This document shows, in pieces, positions 26,586 to 35,395 of a DNA stretch of 64,000 nucleotides. The notes below the pieces were generated by a model. That model was not told the DNA's origin, searched no databases, and was given only the letters and a program-made list of their open reading frames with translations. Source of the DNA: Acidimicrobiales bacterium (GTDB lineage: Bacteria; Actinomycetota; Acidimicrobiia; Acidimicrobiales; Aldehydirespiratoraceae); the NCBI GenBank assembly GCA_029246685.1, contig JAQWMR010000001.1, positions 271,007 through 335,006 on the forward strand, read 5' to 3'. Position 1 is the first letter of the stretch, and each line of letters starts with the position of its first letter. The position numbers and the translations under genes are program-made.

Positions 26586-27632
26586 TCAGCCTAGGAGGGG
26601 GACGTGGTCTGCCACCGCGGCGAGTCCGCGCTCGGCGTTGCGGCGCAGGAACGCGGCACCGCGTTCATCGGTGGGCTCGACGACCGCCAACGCGCTCACG
26701 GGATTCGGGAGGTTTAGCATGTGGCCGAGGCGATAGTCGCGCCAGAGTTCGTCCATCGGTACGTCGATCCCGGCGGCCCCCAGCGCGGAGCGGTAGTCGG
26801 CGAGGAGCTCGGGCTCGAGACGACGACGCAGCTCGGGCTCGAGCGAGCCGGCGCAGAAGAACGCGAGATCGTAGGCGCCGCGACCGAGCGCCGTCAGCTG
26901 GAAGTCGAGCGCCACGGCACCGTGCGGCGGACCGAACAGGAAATTGTCGACGCGGGCGTCGCCGTGTACGAGCGTGCGGTCGCCGCGGGAGAACTCGTCG
27001 ACCGCGACATCGAACCAGTTTCGTCCGGCAGCGGCCGCCGCACCGAGCGCGTCGTCGACGCCGTCGAGCTTGGCGACGCAGAGATCCCAGACCATGTCGA
27101 AGATCGTGCCGTAGCCGGCGACGACCGGATCGGTGGACTCGGGCAGCCAGGCCAGCTCGTCGAGCCTCGGGTCGTTCCAGTACGCCGCGTGGAGCTGCGC
27201 CAGAGTCGCGACGACGGCGCGGGCCTGTTCCTCGGTGGCGCCGGCGAGCCCATCGCCGGCCGCGTGGCCCAGCGCTTCGAGGAGCAGCCATCCGCGCCCG
27301 GTTGCCTCGTCCCAGTGATGCGCGAGCGCCCGTGGCGCGGGGGCGCGCTCCCAGGGGCGAAGGTCGCGATACACGCCGATTTCGCGGCGGTCGTAGCCGA
27401 ATCGGTCGACGATCTCCTGATTGGCCGGGATCGTCGTCGGCAGCTTTGCGACGACCCGCGCCGGTCCACTGCCGTCCCATTCGAGGTCCATCACAGCCAG
27501 GGTTCCGAGGAACCCAGCGGACTCCGATAGGGCGCTCACCTGACTGTCCACAATGCGACCTTGGGCTTCGCCGGCCGCCACGAGGACGTCGCCGACGGGG
27601 CCGGGCCGAAGGTCGGCGAGGTCGCGGAACAT
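26586..27632 (-). CDS. Phosphotransferase family protein (APH/choline-kinase-like)
   Basis: This encodes 348 aa. The kinase-like catalytic loop is LVHGDARVDNFLF (HxDxxxxN), and the metal-binding Asp is in VALDFQLTALGRGAYDLAFF. The N-terminal lobe has AVMDLEWDGSGPARVVAKLP, with the ATP-site Lys. Relatives phosphorylate small molecules such as aminoglycosides, choline or, in EcKinase-like proteins, steroids; the substrate is unknown. It sits 7 bases upstream of selA on the same strand and may be co-transcribed, without an obvious functional link. Confidence 0.8.
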   Translation of the reverse strand: MFRDLADLRPGPVGDVLVAAGEAQGRIVDSQVSALSESAGFLGTLAVMDLEWDGSGPARVVAKLPTTIPANQEIVDRFGYDRREIGVYRDLRPWERAPAPRALAHHWDEATGRGWLLLEALGHAAGDGLAGATEEQARAVVATLAQLHAAYWNDPRLDELAWLPESTDPVVAGYGTIFDMVWDLCVAKLDGVDDALGAAAAAGRNWFDVAVDEFSRGDRTLVHGDARVDNFLFGPPHGAVALDFQLTALGRGAYDLAFFCAGSLEPELRRRLEPELLADYRSALGAAGIDVPMDELWRDYRLGHMLNLPNPVSALAVVEPTDERGAAFLRRNAERGLAAVADHVPLLG

Positions 27633-27655
27633 GGTTGCAACCCTAAGCTGACGGC

Positions 27656-28174
27656 GTGTTCGGCTTCCTCCTACTGCTCTTCGCAGTCGTCACCCTCACC
27701 GAGATCTGGCTGATCGTGCAGGTCAATCAGGTGCTGGGCGGGTGGGAGACCTTCGGCCTGCTGATCCTCGACAGTGCGATCGGTGCCTGGCTCGTGAAGC
27801 GCGAAGGAATGAGCATTCTCGCCAAGATCCAGCGATCCCTGGGCGAGGGCGAGCTGCCCACCAACGCGCTGATCGACGGGCTCCTCGTTCTGGTCGCGGG
27901 CGCCCTCATGCTGACCCCGGGCTTTCTCACCGATGGGCTTGGGCTGCTCCTCCTGCTACCGCCCACACGGGCGATCGTGCGGGAGATTCTCAAGAAGCGG
28001 TTCGCCTGGCGAGTGCAGGTCGGCGGCGGTGCGTTCGCCGGCGGCTTCGGGCCGGGCTTCTCCCCCGGCTCCGGGTTCGGCGGCTTCACCGACGTCGACG
28101 CGTCCGACATCAGTGCCGAAGACGACGGCAACGAGCCGCCCGGGGCGATCGAGCTCGGCCCAACCTCAGACTGA
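27656..28174 (+). CDS. fxsA: FxsA family membrane protein
   Basis: This encodes 172 aa from GTG. The FxsA domain covers about residues 1-125 with membrane segments FGFLLLLFAVVTLTEIWLI and a second pair around LVLVAGALMLTPGFLTDGLGLLLLLP, ending in PPTRAIVREILKKR. The tail is Gly/Phe-rich and then acidic. In E. coli, FxsA overproduction relieves phage T7 exclusion by the F plasmid; the normal role is unclear. It is divergent from the phosphotransferase gene and its end overlaps the GGDEF gene by nine bases. Confidence 0.88.
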   Translation: MFGFLLLLFAVVTLTEIWLIVQVNQVLGGWETFGLLILDSAIGAWLVKREGMSILAKIQRSLGEGELPTNALIDGLLVLVAGALMLTPGFLTDGLGLLLLLPPTRAIVREILKKRFAWRVQVGGGAFAGGFGPGFSPGSGFGGFTDVDASDISAEDDGNEPPGAIELGPTSD

Positions 28175-29734
28175 CCGGTCGGCCACCACGAGCGCTCGGA
28201 GTTGCGCCGAATCAACCGGAGGCGAGATCAGATAGCCCTGGGCGTAGTGACACCCGAGCTCGGCGACGACACGCAGGTCGTCGTCCGTCTCCACGCCAAC
28301 GGCACACACCTCGACCTGGCGGTCGCGGATGCCGCTGACGACGAGCTCGGCTCGGGCGCGACCGCGCTCGCCGTGCACGCCGTGGACGAGACGCTTGTCG
28401 AGCTTGATGAGGTCGATGCCGTCTGGCACCACGAGGTCTGCATCACTCGCACCGATGAACTCGTCGATCGCGACGACCACCCCGAGCGCCCGGAGCTGCG
28501 TGACGAGTCGGATCGCGGCGCCCTTCCGTTCCAGGATCGAGCGGTTGACCTTGAGGTGGAGCTGTTCGGCGGCGAGCCCGGAATCGTTGAGCGTGCGGGC
28601 CAAGGCGAGCGGGAACCGGCTGTCGGCCAACTGTCGATCCGAGACGTTGACCGACGAGAACAGCGGATCGTCGTCCTCGGGAAGGCTCAGCATGGTCTCG
28701 GCGCCGCGCTGAAGGACGATCTCCTCGATCCGGCGGATCAGACCACCGTCCTTGGCCGCCTCCACGAGTTGTTGCGGGTTGAGATGCTGACCGTCGTGGC
28801 CGACGATGCGTAGGAGGGCCTCGAACCCGACGACACGGCGCGATTGGGTCTCGACGATCGGCTGGAAGTGGACTTGGATGCCGTCCTCGTCGAGGGCGCG
28901 CCGGAGCTGCTGGTCGACGGTGATTCGTCGCCCCGCCTTGGTGTGCAACTCTTCATCGAAGACCTCGCACCGGTCCCGGCCGAGGCCCTTCGCCTGATAC
29001 AGCGCGGTCTCCGCATCGCGAAGCATGTCCTCTGCGCTGCGCTCGGAACGGCCGAGGCTCACGCCGACGGAGACGGTGAGGCCCGCCAACGGGCTGTCGA
29101 TGGATGCCTCCGAGCAGAGAGCGCGGAAGCGCTCGGCAACCGTCATCGCTTCAGCCACGCCGAAGATCTCCGGGCACACGACGGTGAACTCGTCGCCGCC
29201 GAGTCGGGCGAGCGTGTCATCTGGTCGCAGGAGTCCTTCGAGGGCGCGGGCGAGTGACCTGAGTGCCTCGTTACCCTCACGGAAACCGCGGGAGTCGTTC
29301 ACCGTCTTGAACCGGTCGATGTCGATCGAGAACACGGCGACGCTTCCGTCGCCGTGAAGCGTCGCCTGGAGCGCCCGGTCGATCTCGGACATCGTGTACT
29401 GGCGGCGGGGAAGACCGGTCAGCGAATCGATCTCGATCTCGTCCTCGGCTTTGCCGCACAGCGTCGTGGCGCCACCCTCGTTGCCGAGAACGACCACCTG
29501 CACCGTGCGGATCGAGCCGTCGGTGTCAGCGACGCGCGCCAGAAGCGTGGTGCCGAACCCGGTTCCTCGGGTCTCGGCGATCCGCAGGAGCGTGGCGACG
29601 GCAACGATGTCGTCTGGGTGCATGCCGGTGGGCAGGCCGAGGGCGCGGAGCTTGTCCTCCAGCGCATCCGGTTCCCCGGCCTCGCGGACGCGCGTCGCTG
29701 CGGCGACCCGGCGATTCCACGCCGTCATGCGCAC
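28166..29734 (-). CDS. GGDEF protein with degenerate EAL domain
   Basis: This encodes 522 aa. A PAS-like or unassigned N-terminal part (about 1-100) precedes a GGDEF domain with an intact GGDEF at about 179-183 and an inhibitory RxxD (RPDD) five residues before it, so diguanylate cyclase activity with product feedback is likely. The EAL domain keeps EAL (305-307), but metal-binding positions are changed: LKVN replaces the usual EITE-type segment, IDEFIGAS replaces DDFGTG, and AVGVET replaces AEGVE. It is therefore probably not a phosphodiesterase. No membrane helices are present, so it acts in the cytosol. Confidence 0.88.
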   Translation of the reverse strand: MRMTAWNRRVAAATRVREAGEPDALEDKLRALGLPTGMHPDDIVAVATLLRIAETRGTGFGTTLLARVADTDGSIRTVQVVVLGNEGGATTLCGKAEDEIEIDSLTGLPRRQYTMSEIDRALQATLHGDGSVAVFSIDIDRFKTVNDSRGFREGNEALRSLARALEGLLRPDDTLARLGGDEFTVVCPEIFGVAEAMTVAERFRALCSEASIDSPLAGLTVSVGVSLGRSERSAEDMLRDAETALYQAKGLGRDRCEVFDEELHTKAGRRITVDQQLRRALDEDGIQVHFQPIVETQSRRVVGFEALLRIVGHDGQHLNPQQLVEAAKDGGLIRRIEEIVLQRGAETMLSLPEDDDPLFSSVNVSDRQLADSRFPLALARTLNDSGLAAEQLHLKVNRSILERKGAAIRLVTQLRALGVVVAIDEFIGASDADLVVPDGIDLIKLDKRLVHGVHGERGRARAELVVSGIRDRQVEVCAVGVETDDDLRVVAELGCHYAQGYLISPPVDSAQLRALVVADRSV

Positions 29735-29824
29735 TGTCCTGAGCGGGGGTTCACATCGTTCAATCGGCAGAACGAGGCAGCGAATTGAGGGTGCGGCCTA
29801 CGCCACGTCGTTGTCCGAGATGCC

Positions 29825-31030
29825 CTATTCGTCGGTGTTCTGAAGGGCAGAGTCGGCCGCTGACTCGGCGTCCATGGCGTCCAACGCCGCGACGGCAGCA
29901 TCCAGCATGCGGGCGCTGCAGCCGGCCATCTCGACTGGCGGAATATGTTCTTCGGCGATCGCCTGGGCGATGCCGCGTAGAGCGTCGGCCGCGGGGCCCG
30001 ACCCCAGCACGGCGGGCTCGCCGATGTCGCCCCCCTCGCTGATCCCGGGCTCGATGGGCACGGTGCCGAGAAGCGGAACTCCGACGTCGGTGGCCAGCGC
30101 GGCGCCGCCGCCGCTGCCGAAGAGGGCGTGGCGCGAGCCGTCCGGGGCGACGAACTCGCTCATGTTTTCGATGACGCCGACGATGCGGAGATAGTTCTTT
30201 CGGCCCATGTCGGCCACTCGGGCGGCCACCTTCTGGGCGTTGCCGGCGGGCGTGGTGACGATGATCATCTCGGCCCGGGGAAGCATCTTGGCCAGCCCCA
30301 TCTGCACGTCGCCCGTGCCCGGCGGCATGTCGATGAGCAGGTAGTCGAGGTCGTCCGACCAGGCGACGTCTTGGCAGAAATGTTGGACCGCTCGGTTGAG
30401 CATGAGGCCGCGCCACATGAGCGCAGAGTCCTGCTGGTCGACGAGGAATCCCATGGAGACGATCTCGAGGCGACCGTCGCCGATCTCGCGAAGGACGGGT
30501 TGGATCTTGCCCTTCATCGCGATGAGGTCGCCCTCGACGCCGAGCATGCGGGGCACCGAGAAGCCCCAGATGTCGGCATCCATGACGCCGACCGCGTAGC
30601 CGGTCTCGGCGAGCGCCGCGGCGAGATTCGTGGTGATCGAGGACTTGCCCACGCCACCCTTGCCGGAGGCGATCATGATCACCTTGGTGGTCGGCGGCAC
30701 GGCGGTGTCGGGTGCGTCCTGGCTGACGTTGAACCGGGCCTTCGACATCGCCTCCGCGCGCTCGTCCTGGTTGAGTTCACCCCAGGAGATCGTGACCCGG
30801 GTGACGCCGGGCAGGCTGGTGAGTCGGCTGCGGATGTCTTTCTGGATTTGGGCCCGCAATGGGCAGCCGCTGGTCGTGAGGGCGATGTCGAGCGCGATGT
30901 GGCCGTCGTCGGAAACGGTCGCGCCCTTCGCCATGCCGAGTTCGACGATGTCGCTGCCGAGTTCGGGATCGATCACCCCGCGCAGCAGCCCCATGACATC
31001 GTCAGGTGTGGGGAGGGAGGAATCGGCCAC
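29825..31030 (-). CDS. Mrp/ApbC family iron-sulfur carrier ATPase
   Basis: This encodes 401 aa. An N-terminal MIP18/DUF59 domain (about 1-90; LRGVIDPELGSDIVELGM) leads to the P-loop ATPase with ASGKGGVGKSSITTNLA and LIDMPPGTGDVQMG. Proteins of this layout transfer Fe-S clusters to apo-proteins. The CxxC that bridges the dimer and holds the cluster in many Mrp proteins should follow ENMS, but here the segment reads FVAPDGSRHALFG with no Cys. It may carry clusters in another way or have another role. It is divergent from the IscA/ErpA-type gene 115 bases away, which fits a shared Fe-S function. Confidence 0.88.
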   Translation of the reverse strand: MADSSLPTPDDVMGLLRGVIDPELGSDIVELGMAKGATVSDDGHIALDIALTTSGCPLRAQIQKDIRSRLTSLPGVTRVTISWGELNQDERAEAMSKARFNVSQDAPDTAVPPTTKVIMIASGKGGVGKSSITTNLAAALAETGYAVGVMDADIWGFSVPRMLGVEGDLIAMKGKIQPVLREIGDGRLEIVSMGFLVDQQDSALMWRGLMLNRAVQHFCQDVAWSDDLDYLLIDMPPGTGDVQMGLAKMLPRAEMIIVTTPAGNAQKVAARVADMGRKNYLRIVGVIENMSEFVAPDGSRHALFGSGGGAALATDVGVPLLGTVPIEPGISEGGDIGEPAVLGSGPAADALRGIAQAIAEEHIPPVEMAGCSARMLDAAVAALDAMDAESAADSALQNTDE

Positions 31031-31145
31031 GACACCCAGGATACCGGCGAGCCCACTTCATACGAGTAGGGCTACATATGTCCCTCGGGGATACCGACAG
31101 GTACACTGTTGTTCACCTGATCAAGCCCTCCCGAGGAGAACCCTG

Positions 31146-31466
31146 ATGATCACCCTCACCGACACCGCCGTGGCCAAGGTCGACGAGCTCATCACCGCCG
31201 AAGGTGAAGAGGGCCTCGCCCTTCGTGTTGCCGTTCGTCCTGGTGGGTGCTCCGGCTTCTCCTACGAGATGTATTTCGACACCGACCGCGCTTCTGACGA
31301 CATGATGAAGCAGTTCGGTGGCGTCGAAGTCGTCCTCGACCCGTCGTCCGCACAGCTCCTCGAGGGCGCCACGCTGGACTACAAGGACGGCCTTCAGGAT
31401 GCGGGGTTCGCCATCGACAACCCCAACGCGCAGAGCACCTGCGGCTGCGGCCAGTCCTTCAGCTAG
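31146..31466 (+). CDS. Iron-sulfur cluster assembly protein, IscA/ErpA type
   Basis: This encodes 106 aa. The A-type carrier Cys residues are in RPGGCSGFSYEMYF and STCGCGQSFS (one plus two), the classic cluster ligands. It hands Fe-S clusters to target proteins, and its neighbour Mrp is a plausible partner. ATG 31146 has a strong GGAGAA five bases upstream. The 64 bases that follow before the esterase gene contain a GC-rich inverted stretch but no clear T-run. Confidence 0.92.
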   Translation: MITLTDTAVAKVDELITAEGEEGLALRVAVRPGGCSGFSYEMYFDTDRASDDMMKQFGGVEVVLDPSSAQLLEGATLDYKDGLQDAGFAIDNPNAQSTCGCGQSFS

Positions 31467-31512
31467 TCGAGCTGTTCGCCCCGTTCGGGGCATCTGACTA
31501 CGGTCGCGCTCC

Positions 31513-32469
31513 ATGACTGAGCGCGCCTTCGACCCTGACTTCGCGGAGATCCTTCCGCTCCTGCCGACCGAGATCGAATGGGGCCCGGCCGAGGACATGG
31601 CGGAGATGCGCGCCGGCGGCGCGTCGTTCAGTTTTCCGGCGGAGCCGCAGGCCGATGTGATTCGTGAGGACCGCAGGGTTCCGGGCCGCGAGGGCGACCC
31701 TGATGTCCCGGTCCGCATCTACCGTCCGGCATCCGCGCCCGATGCCCTGATGCCTGGCCTGCTCGAGATCCACGGTGGCGGGTTCATCATGGGGTCGATC
31801 GAGATGATGGACGGCTTTTGCGATCAGGTCGCGGCTGAGTTCCCAGCCGTCGTCGTCTCCGTCGAGTACCGACTTGCGCCGGAAGACCCGTACCCGGCCG
31901 GTGTGGAGGACTGCTACGCGGTACTCTCGTGGTTCGCGGACAACGCGGCCGACCTCGGTGTTGACCCCGACCGCATTGCGATCTCGGGTCAGAGCGCCGG
32001 CGGTGGCCTCGCTGCGGCGACGGCACTGCTCGCCCGTGACCGCGGCGGTCCTGCGCTGTGCTTCCAACTGCTCGAGATCCCCGAGCTCGACGACCGGCTC
32101 GAGACGCCGTCGATGGTCGCGTTCACCGACACGCCGCTGTGGAACCGGCCCAACGCCGTCCGCTCGTGGAGCTGGTATCTCGGTGACGACGACCTCCCCG
32201 GAGCAGCCGATGTGTCGCCCTATGCGGCGCCCGCCCGCGCAGAGGATCTCTCGGGCCTCCCTCCCGCGTTCGTGACCGTGATGGAGTTCGACCCGCTCCG
32301 CGACGAAGGACTCATCTACGCGACCCGTCTCCTTCAGGCCGGCGTGTCGACGGAGCTGCATGCGTACCCAGGCACATTCCACGGCTCGGCACTCGTCACG
32401 GAGGCGGCCGTCTCCAAGCAGAATACCCGCGACACGTTCAACGCGTTGCAGAAGGCGCTGACTCGCTGA
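31513..32469 (+). CDS. Alpha/beta hydrolase (HSL-type esterase)
   Basis: This encodes 318 aa. The oxyanion motif is IHGGGFIMGS, the nucleophile elbow GQSAGGG with Ser, the acid is in EFDPLRDEG, and the His in GTFHGS. This pattern is that of hormone-sensitive-lipase-type esterases acting on short acyl esters. There is no signal peptide, so the enzyme is cytosolic. It is convergent with the Tat lipoprotein gene, three bases apart. Confidence 0.9.
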   Translation: MTERAFDPDFAEILPLLPTEIEWGPAEDMAEMRAGGASFSFPAEPQADVIREDRRVPGREGDPDVPVRIYRPASAPDALMPGLLEIHGGGFIMGSIEMMDGFCDQVAAEFPAVVVSVEYRLAPEDPYPAGVEDCYAVLSWFADNAADLGVDPDRIAISGQSAGGGLAAATALLARDRGGPALCFQLLEIPELDDRLETPSMVAFTDTPLWNRPNAVRSWSWYLGDDDLPGAADVSPYAAPARAEDLSGLPPAFVTVMEFDPLRDEGLIYATRLLQAGVSTELHAYPGTFHGSALVTEAAVSKQNTRDTFNALQKALTR

Positions 32470-32472
32470 TCG

Positions 32473-33399
32473 TCAGACGAGAGCGAGGGCTTCGGCGATT
32501 TCGGAGCCGTCATAGACGGCGTCGAGGCGCCGAAGAATTGTGCCGTCGGCCTGCGCCACGAACAGCACTGGCTCGTACGGAAGCGCATAGGCGGCGACGA
32601 CAGGCGTGAACTCGCCGGTGCCGGTGGCGACACCCGGATCGTTGTGGGGATCGACGTAGACCTCGGCGTGGACGATGTGGAGGTCGTCGCGCTCGGCGGC
32701 CGCATCGATGAGCAGGTTGATGACCGGACCACAGATCGCCGTCTGGCAGAACCCCGGGGTCGCGATGCTGAGAACGATCGGCTTGTCGCCGGCATCGAGC
32801 GCATCGACGAGGTCGGTGGTGTGGAAGGGGCACGGCTTGCTTCGGGTGCAGAGCGGGTCGACGCCCATGGCGTCGTCGAAGGTGGCGGTGGCGATCGCCG
32901 GAAGGATGTCGCCCGGCTGGGGGACGTCGGTCGAGCCCGGCTCGCCGACCCGGAACATGTGCTCGGTCGTGAGGTCACCCTGGGTCATCACGCTCGTGTA
33001 GACGCCGGCGCCGGGGGGCGTGAAATGAAGCGAGTAGTAGGGCGTGGGCGTGCCCACGTCCCGCCTGGCGAGCTCCTCGGCCGCGATCACCTCGTCGCCA
33101 AAGCGGAGTACGAGGTTGATCGAGTCCGGCGCGTTGGCGCGCATGATGTCGATCCCGTCATGCAGCGCGTATGCGACGCGCTGCGGAACCGAGTGCACCA
33201 TCGCGAACTCGGGGAACGCCGGAAGCATCTGCGGGATGTCGAGCGCGCCGGGTTCGTCACCGTTCTGGGCGAGCAGGGTGGTAGTCGTTGTCGACGTCGG
33301 TGAGGCATCGCCGTCGTCGCCACAGGCGGCGAGGAGTGCTCCGGCGCCCGCGAAGCCTGCGGCGCTGACGATGAATGTGCGGCGATCGAGTTCAGCCAT
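32473..33399 (-). CDS. Tat-exported lipoprotein with thioredoxin-like domain
   Basis: This encodes 308 aa. A twin-arginine signal (DRRTFIV) ends in a lipobox (LLAACG), so the protein is exported folded and lipid-anchored. A Thr-rich spacer follows. The C-terminal half is thioredoxin-like: GKPIVLSI-type strand as DKPIVLSIATPGFCQTAICGPV, with Cys residues spaced CxxxxC rather than the CxxC of classical thiol-disulfide enzymes, then YALPYEPVLFVAQADGTI, with the cis-Pro position. The spacing recalls copper-chaperone-like Sco proteins or peroxiredoxins. ATG 33397-33399 is chosen for the signal. Confidence 0.8.
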   Translation of the reverse strand: MAELDRRTFIVSAAGFAGAGALLAACGDDGDASPTSTTTTTLLAQNGDEPGALDIPQMLPAFPEFAMVHSVPQRVAYALHDGIDIMRANAPDSINLVLRFGDEVIAAEELARRDVGTPTPYYSLHFTPPGAGVYTSVMTQGDLTTEHMFRVGEPGSTDVPQPGDILPAIATATFDDAMGVDPLCTRSKPCPFHTTDLVDALDAGDKPIVLSIATPGFCQTAICGPVINLLIDAAAERDDLHIVHAEVYVDPHNDPGVATGTGEFTPVVAAYALPYEPVLFVAQADGTILRRLDAVYDGSEIAEALALV

Positions 33400-33472
33400 G
33401 GCGGAAACGGTAATCGTGCGGAGCCCGCTACGACGCCTCGGGACGGGCGGACCGCCCGGTAGCGTGCGGCCG

Positions 33473-35008
33473 ATGGCTGACGGTCTCACGATCCGAGTCG
33501 ATGGACGCGACGTGCTCGTGCCGGACGATTCGGCAACGCTGCTCGACGTTCTGCGTGACGTCGCGGGCGTGCGATCGGTCAAGGACGGCTGCGCGCCACA
33601 GGGCCAATGCGGGTGCTGCACGGTGCTTGTGGACGGTCAGCCTCGCGTCTCCTGCGTGACGCCGGTGCGCCGCGTCGGCGATCGCGAGATCACTACGCCG
33701 GATGGTCTGCCCGCTGACGTTTCCTCCGCCTGGGGCGCGGCGTTCGCGTCAACCGGGGGGAGTCAGTGCGGCTTCTGCACCCCCGGGATCATCTGCCGCT
33801 ACGAAGGCCTGCGCGTCAAGGGCGCGGCGCACGATGACCGCGATGTGGCCGCCGAGGCGCTGCTGGCGCATCTGTGCCGGTGCACGGGATGGCAGCCGGT
33901 CGTGGACGCGTGGGTCGCCTTCCCGTCCGCCAGTGAATCGCCGATGAGTGACAGCGCGGCTCGGCGAGCAGAGCTCGAGGGCGGTGTCGCGCAGGTCGTG
34001 GGGCCGGAGGTCGCGCTCGGCCACGGCGGCTTCGCGGACGACACGGCGCCTCTGGACGCGCCGGTCGCCGTCCCCATCTCGGAGGGCGACGGGTGGGCCG
34101 TGGCCGAGACCCGAGCCGAGGCGTTGCGTCAGGCCGGCAAGATCCAAGGCCGCCGCACGACCGCCGACTCGTCGCCGCCGATCGAGCTCCCGGAGGGCGA
34201 CTGGGTGCGGACGCTGCGCACCTCGTGGATCGAGCCCGGCTATCTCGAGACCGACGCCGCTTGGTGTGAGCCAGGCGGCGAGCCGGCGTCGCCGTTGGCG
34301 AACGGCGGCGCGTTCGGCGCGAAGTCGACGAGCGAGGTCGGCGCGGTCGCCCGACGTCTGGCCGACGAGCACGGCCGAGCTGTGCGGGTCCTGTACTCGC
34401 GCGAGGACGCGGTGCAGCGGGGCCCGAAGCGCCCGCCGATCGCAGCCGGCGTGCGCGCCGACGGCACCGGCGTGATCCGCGTCGCTCGCACACCGGGCAT
34501 AGCGGACGCTATAGCCGCCGTCGCGCCCGAGTTCGAGGTCGAAGAAGTGGACGTGCCGGGCCCACCGACGAGCGTCGACATTCGCGGCGCGGGATGGGCC
34601 GAAGCAGCGGTTCTGGCCGCCTCCATGCGTGACGACGACGGCTGGATCGAGGTGCCCGGCGGGGGAGCCGCGCAGGCGACCGTGGCGGACGACGGTTCGA
34701 TCGCCGTACGGGTCCGCGCCGGCGATCCGCTCGATGAGACCGTCCTGCGCTCCTACTGCACCGGTGCGGCGCACATGGCGCTCGGCTGGGTCACCAGCGA
34801 GTCGCTAACGGTCGACGAGGCCGGCGAGATCCACGACCTGACGATCCGCAGCTTCGGCATTCTCCGCGCCATCGACACGCCGACGATCAACGTGGTGGTG
34901 GAAGAAGACGAGCGTGCCTCGGTCGCAGTGAGCGACGCCGTCTTCACCGCCGTAGCCGCCGCCGTCTGGCGCTCCCTCGATTTCCCCCCCACCTGGCCCA
35001 CCCCCTAA
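33473..35008 (+). CDS. Fused 2Fe-2S / molybdenum-hydroxylase-like protein (compact)
   Basis: This encodes 511 aa. Residues about 1-150 form a xanthine-dehydrogenase small subunit: plant-type ferredoxin Cys in GCAPQGQCGCC and the second cluster in CGFCTPG...CRCTG. The rest resembles pieces of the molybdopterin subunit (GGAFGAKSTSEVGAVARRLADEHG, VRVLYSREDAV, IRGAGWAEAA), but is only about 350 residues against about 760 for a full subunit. Several cofactor loops therefore seem lost. It may be a compact partner, a scaffold, or a decayed fusion that is still open. The end touches the 33-nt repeat copy B. Confidence 0.75.
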   Translation: MADGLTIRVDGRDVLVPDDSATLLDVLRDVAGVRSVKDGCAPQGQCGCCTVLVDGQPRVSCVTPVRRVGDREITTPDGLPADVSSAWGAAFASTGGSQCGFCTPGIICRYEGLRVKGAAHDDRDVAAEALLAHLCRCTGWQPVVDAWVAFPSASESPMSDSAARRAELEGGVAQVVGPEVALGHGGFADDTAPLDAPVAVPISEGDGWAVAETRAEALRQAGKIQGRRTTADSSPPIELPEGDWVRTLRTSWIEPGYLETDAAWCEPGGEPASPLANGGAFGAKSTSEVGAVARRLADEHGRAVRVLYSREDAVQRGPKRPPIAAGVRADGTGVIRVARTPGIADAIAAVAPEFEVEEVDVPGPPTSVDIRGAGWAEAAVLAASMRDDDGWIEVPGGGAAQATVADDGSIAVRVRAGDPLDETVLRSYCTGAAHMALGWVTSESLTVDEAGEIHDLTIRSFGILRAIDTPTINVVVEEDERASVAVSDAVFTAVAAAVWRSLDFPPTWPTP

Positions 35009-35009
35009 C

Positions 35010-35042
35010 CGCTACATCTGGTGTCAGACACCCGCTACATCT
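35010..35042. repeat. 33-nt convergent-junction repeat, copy B
   Basis: The structure is CGCTACATCT, then dyad GGTGTCAGACACC, then CGCTACATCT. It begins one base after the stop of the molybdenum-hydroxylase-like gene, and the TAG stop of the convergent DinB-like gene (35035-35037) lies inside it, so the element encodes that protein's last residues. Confidence 0.88.
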
Positions 35043-35370
35043 CAGCGAGCTCGGTGGCCGCCTCGAGTTCGGGGACCAACTCTCGGAGTCTCGCTACGGT
35101 CGCCTCGGCCTGGCCGCGGAGCTCGGCGACTGTGCCCGATGACGTGAACTCGCCATCACGCTCCCGATCGGTCGGGTAGCCGCAGATGATGTGCGACGCC
35201 CACCACTCGGGCGCCGAGAGCGAGTGGTTCACGAGCTGGTACGGCGAGTTCGGCTCGGGCAGCGGTGGTTGGGCATTGACGGTCTCGTCGTCGAGCCGAT
35301 CGAGGCAAATCCGCATGCCGTCGATGGTTCGTTCGCAGAAGAGGATCACATCGGCCACGGCGACATCCAT
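35035..35370 (-). CDS. DinB/maleylpyruvate-isomerase-like small protein
   Basis: This encodes 111 aa. It is helical with a His-containing motif (LVNHSLSAPEWWASHIICG) typical of the DinB/DUF664/mycothiol-dependent superfamily, although shorter than the usual 150-170 aa. Only one clear metal-type His is visible, so a complete metal site is doubtful. The ATG at 35368-35370 lacks a close ribosome site; GAGAGGA is 14 bases upstream. It follows the sigma-linked gene by 25 bases on the same strand and could be the last gene of that operon. Its stop codon lies in the repeat element. Confidence 0.55.
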   Translation of the reverse strand: MDVAVADVILFCERTIDGMRICLDRLDDETVNAQPPLPEPNSPYQLVNHSLSAPEWWASHIICGYPTDRERDGEFTSSGTVAELRGQAEATVARLRELVPELEAATELAEM

Positions 35371-35395
35371 CGCCGGGGCGTAGGTCCTCTCTGGC

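Noticed and set aside
25439..27646. A plus-strand open frame of 735 codons opposite selA and the phosphotransferase gene
   Set aside because: Its translation is an Arg/Gly-rich shadow with no family features; both minus-strand genes have clear motifs over the same bases. Long antisense frames are expected at this GC level.
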